Source: Myxococcales bacterium | Lineage (GTDB): Bacteria > Myxococcota_A > Bradymonadia > REDH01 | Reading direction: 5' to 3' | Assembly (NCBI GenBank): GCA_020633625.1 | Contig: JACKDJ010000020.1 | Location: forward strand, 27,406 to 91,405 | DNA: 64,000 bases | In this document: one piece after another, positions 62,398 through 64,000 of the stretch | Position numbering within the stretch: the stretch's first letter is position 1 | Layout: each line of letters opens with the position of its first letter | The notes under the pieces: generated by a model | Database searches by the model: none | Seen by the model: only the letters and a program-made list of their open reading frames with translations | What the model was told of the DNA's origin: nothing | Program-made: the position numbers and the translations under genes

Positions 62398-64000
62398 ATG
62401 TTTCGGAGTCTACGCGAGTTTTCGGCGGCGCTGGGGTTCGTCATGTTGGCGAGCGCGGCGGCGAGCTGCGGGAACGGCCTCGAGGTGGTGAAGAGCGGCG
62501 AGCTCCGCTGTGTCGACTCGCCGTGCGAGCTCGACTTCGGCGAGGTGAACCTCACGCGACCGGGCGCGACGGCGAAGGTGCGTATCACGAACGCGGGCGA
62601 CGGTCCGTTGGAGCTCCGCTCGCTGGCGATCTCGGAGACGTCGGACTTGCTGCACTTCTCGGACGCGACGGTCCTCGACGTGTACGGGCGGTCACAGTGG
62701 CAGGTCACGACGGATGGCCACGACTTCTCGAACACGAGCTCGGAGTTCACGATCGCGCCTGGCGATCGGCTGGAGCTGGAGATCGTGTTCGACGCGGCGC
62801 CGTCGGGCCACGGGTGCCCGAACCCCGGAGAGGCCGGTCCTGTCCGGTGCGGCTACTTGACCGTGGTGTCGAGCGACGTCATCTCGGACACGGGGACGTT
62901 GGAGATCCCGATCCTGCTGAGCGTGGGTGGCAGCCGCCTCGAGGTAGACCCGACGGTGTTGTCGTTCTCGCCGCCGCAGCTGCAGGATGCCGGGACGTAC
63001 GCAACGCAGGTGCGTCAATTCACTGTGCAGAACGTGGGAACGGGGACGATGCAGGTCAGCAGCATCGAGGCCGAGCCGTCGGCTGAGCTCGTCGTCAGCG
63101 ATCAGAGCGGATCGCTGAGCCTCCCGGCCGCGGTGATCGCGGGTGGCTCGCGCGAGTTCACCGTGACGTGGACGCCGACCAGCGACGAGCCGTTGGAAGG
63201 GTCGATCCGGGTCAGCAGCACGGCCGCGAGCTCACCCACCCGCGTGATCTCGGTGAACAGCGACGGCGGCGACCAACCGGTGCTGCGCGTAGACCCATGC
63301 TCCTACACGCTCGGCGAGGTCGAGGTCGGCTCGACAGGCGAGTCTCTGTTCACGGTGGCGAACGACGGGAACGCGGCGATGACGTGGAGCCTGACGATCG
63401 TGAACGTCCGACCTTCGAGCGCTCGCACCGCGCTGAGCGTGCAGACGACCGCGAATGAGCCGGTCTCGGGTCAGCAAGACGTCCTGGCGATCGGTGAGTC
63501 GATGGATCTGAAGCTGGTCTACGCGCCAACCGAGGCGGGCTCCGTGTCGGGTGAGATCAGCTTCCGGGGCAACTTCGGGGCGTCGCGCTCGTGCCCGTTC
63601 GTCGCCGGAGACGCGACCGCGATCGCGAGCATCGCGCCGACCGAGATCTACTGGGGCGACTCGGAGCCCGGCTCGACGTCGACGCGGACGTTCGTCGTAT
63701 CGAACCAGGGGCTCGCCTCGCTCGAGGTGTCGTCGATCGAGAAGTCGAACGACGGTCAGGGCGAGTTCACGTTGCGGCCGCTCGACTCGGGTGGTTTCAC
63801 GCTTGGGCCGGGCGAATCACGGCGGATCCCGGTGACCTACACACGCGCGGCCGGCGATGTGCCGGCGCAGGACCGAGTGGTGCTCGCGGTGAACCACAAC
63901 GCGGCGGGAGGCGTCACGCTCGTGAATCTGATCGCGACGCACGGGGCCGAGTACGTCGAGCCGACCTGCGACCTCGGCGTGGACCCTCCCGCGCCATACA
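62398..64000 (+). CDS. ASH/choice-of-anchor-D type lipoprotein, 3'-truncated by window
   Basis: The frame runs open from the ATG at 62398 (AGGAGAG just upstream) to the end of the window, giving at least 534 residues. A signal peptide MFRSLREFSAALGFVMLASA leads to a lipidated Cys at about 24 (AASCGN). The rest is a series of about 100-residue immunoglobulin-like beta domains with DFGEVNLTRPGATAKVRITNAGD-type openings (shown by DFGEV, SFSPPQ, TLGEVEVGST and IYWGDSEPGST starts), the ASH/HYDIN or choice-of-anchor D pattern. It is probably a surface stalk protein whose end lies outside. Confidence 0.8.
   Translation, partial: MFRSLREFSAALGFVMLASAAASCGNGLEVVKSGELRCVDSPCELDFGEVNLTRPGATAKVRITNAGDGPLELRSLAISETSDLLHFSDATVLDVYGRSQWQVTTDGHDFSNTSSEFTIAPGDRLELEIVFDAAPSGHGCPNPGEAGPVRCGYLTVVSSDVISDTGTLEIPILLSVGGSRLEVDPTVLSFSPPQLQDAGTYATQVRQFTVQNVGTGTMQVSSIEAEPSAELVVSDQSGSLSLPAAVIAGGSREFTVTWTPTSDEPLEGSIRVSSTAASSPTRVISVNSDGGDQPVLRVDPCSYTLGEVEVGSTGESLFTVANDGNAAMTWSLTIVNVRPSSARTALSVQTTANEPVSGQQDVLAIGESMDLKLVYAPTEAGSVSGEISFRGNFGASRSCPFVAGDATAIASIAPTEIYWGDSEPGSTSTRTFVVSNQGLASLEVSSIEKSNDGQGEFTLRPLDSGGFTLGPGESRRIPVTYTRAAGDVPAQDRVVLAVNHNAAGGVTLVNLIATHGAEYVEPTCDLGVDPPAPY

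Overview
The window is very GC-rich, densely coded and mostly transcribed from the minus strand. It looks like chromosomal DNA of a myxobacterium-like organism (Myxococcota, perhaps Polyangia or Bradymonadia). The evidence is a Gram-negative Tol-Pal system, many lipoproteins with Asp/Val/Pro-rich spacers behind the lipidated Cys, Cys-rich MopE-type and CGDG...CDDGN repeat proteins, and two GT-C membrane glycosyltransferases. That assignment is inference from gene content; there is no rRNA gene to settle it. I saw no tRNA, rRNA, CRISPR array, insertion sequence or prophage.

Layout. 1-730: an unrecognised helical protein, possibly cut by the window edge. 762-8722: a complete tryptophan operon, read right to left as trpR-trpE-trpG-trpD-trpC-trpF-trpBA-aroF. 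Each junction overlaps by 4-7 nt, the two tryptophan synthase subunits are one polypeptide in the order beta-alpha, and the Trp repressor homologue is the first gene behind a good sigma70-like promoter. 8809-16008: a second tryptophan-flavoured unit, trpS - long tryptophan 2,3-dioxygenase - B12-type radical SAM protein - DUF483-like/radical-SAM-like protein whose cluster motif is split by a 21-residue insertion. This unit is the best candidate for something undescribed. 16177-21463: tolQ-tolR-tolA-tolB-pal-ppx/gppA.

21690-27355: a predicted outer-membrane protein, an LpoA-like TPR/periplasmic-binding lipoprotein, and a MopE-type Cys-rich lipoprotein. 27496-29721: a TetR regulator converging on a DUF432-mscS pair. 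29789-33835: a RumA/TrmA-type RNA methyltransferase, rimO, and a GH18-like lipoprotein with a damaged active site. 34096-35542: slyD and an exported endonuclease/phosphatase-family protein. 35576-49861: a run of exported Cys-rich proteins: three DUF4397-like lipoproteins, a sulfatase-modifying-factor-fold lipoprotein, a 1865-residue repeat protein and a PD40 beta-propeller lipoprotein. 50200-64000: pirin, a collagen-stalk lipoprotein, a GT-C/TPR membrane protein with a large TPR protein, efp-aroQ, an ArnT-like GT-C protein, an unknown lipoprotein and a truncated ASH-domain lipoprotein.

How it fits together. aroQ and aroF feed the shikimate pathway. The trp operon makes tryptophan under probable TrpR control plus TrpE feedback. 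trpS uses it for translation, and the dioxygenase can oxidise it. The rest is dominated by envelope maintenance (Tol-Pal, LpoA-like, MscS) and by proteins that probably decorate the outer surface.
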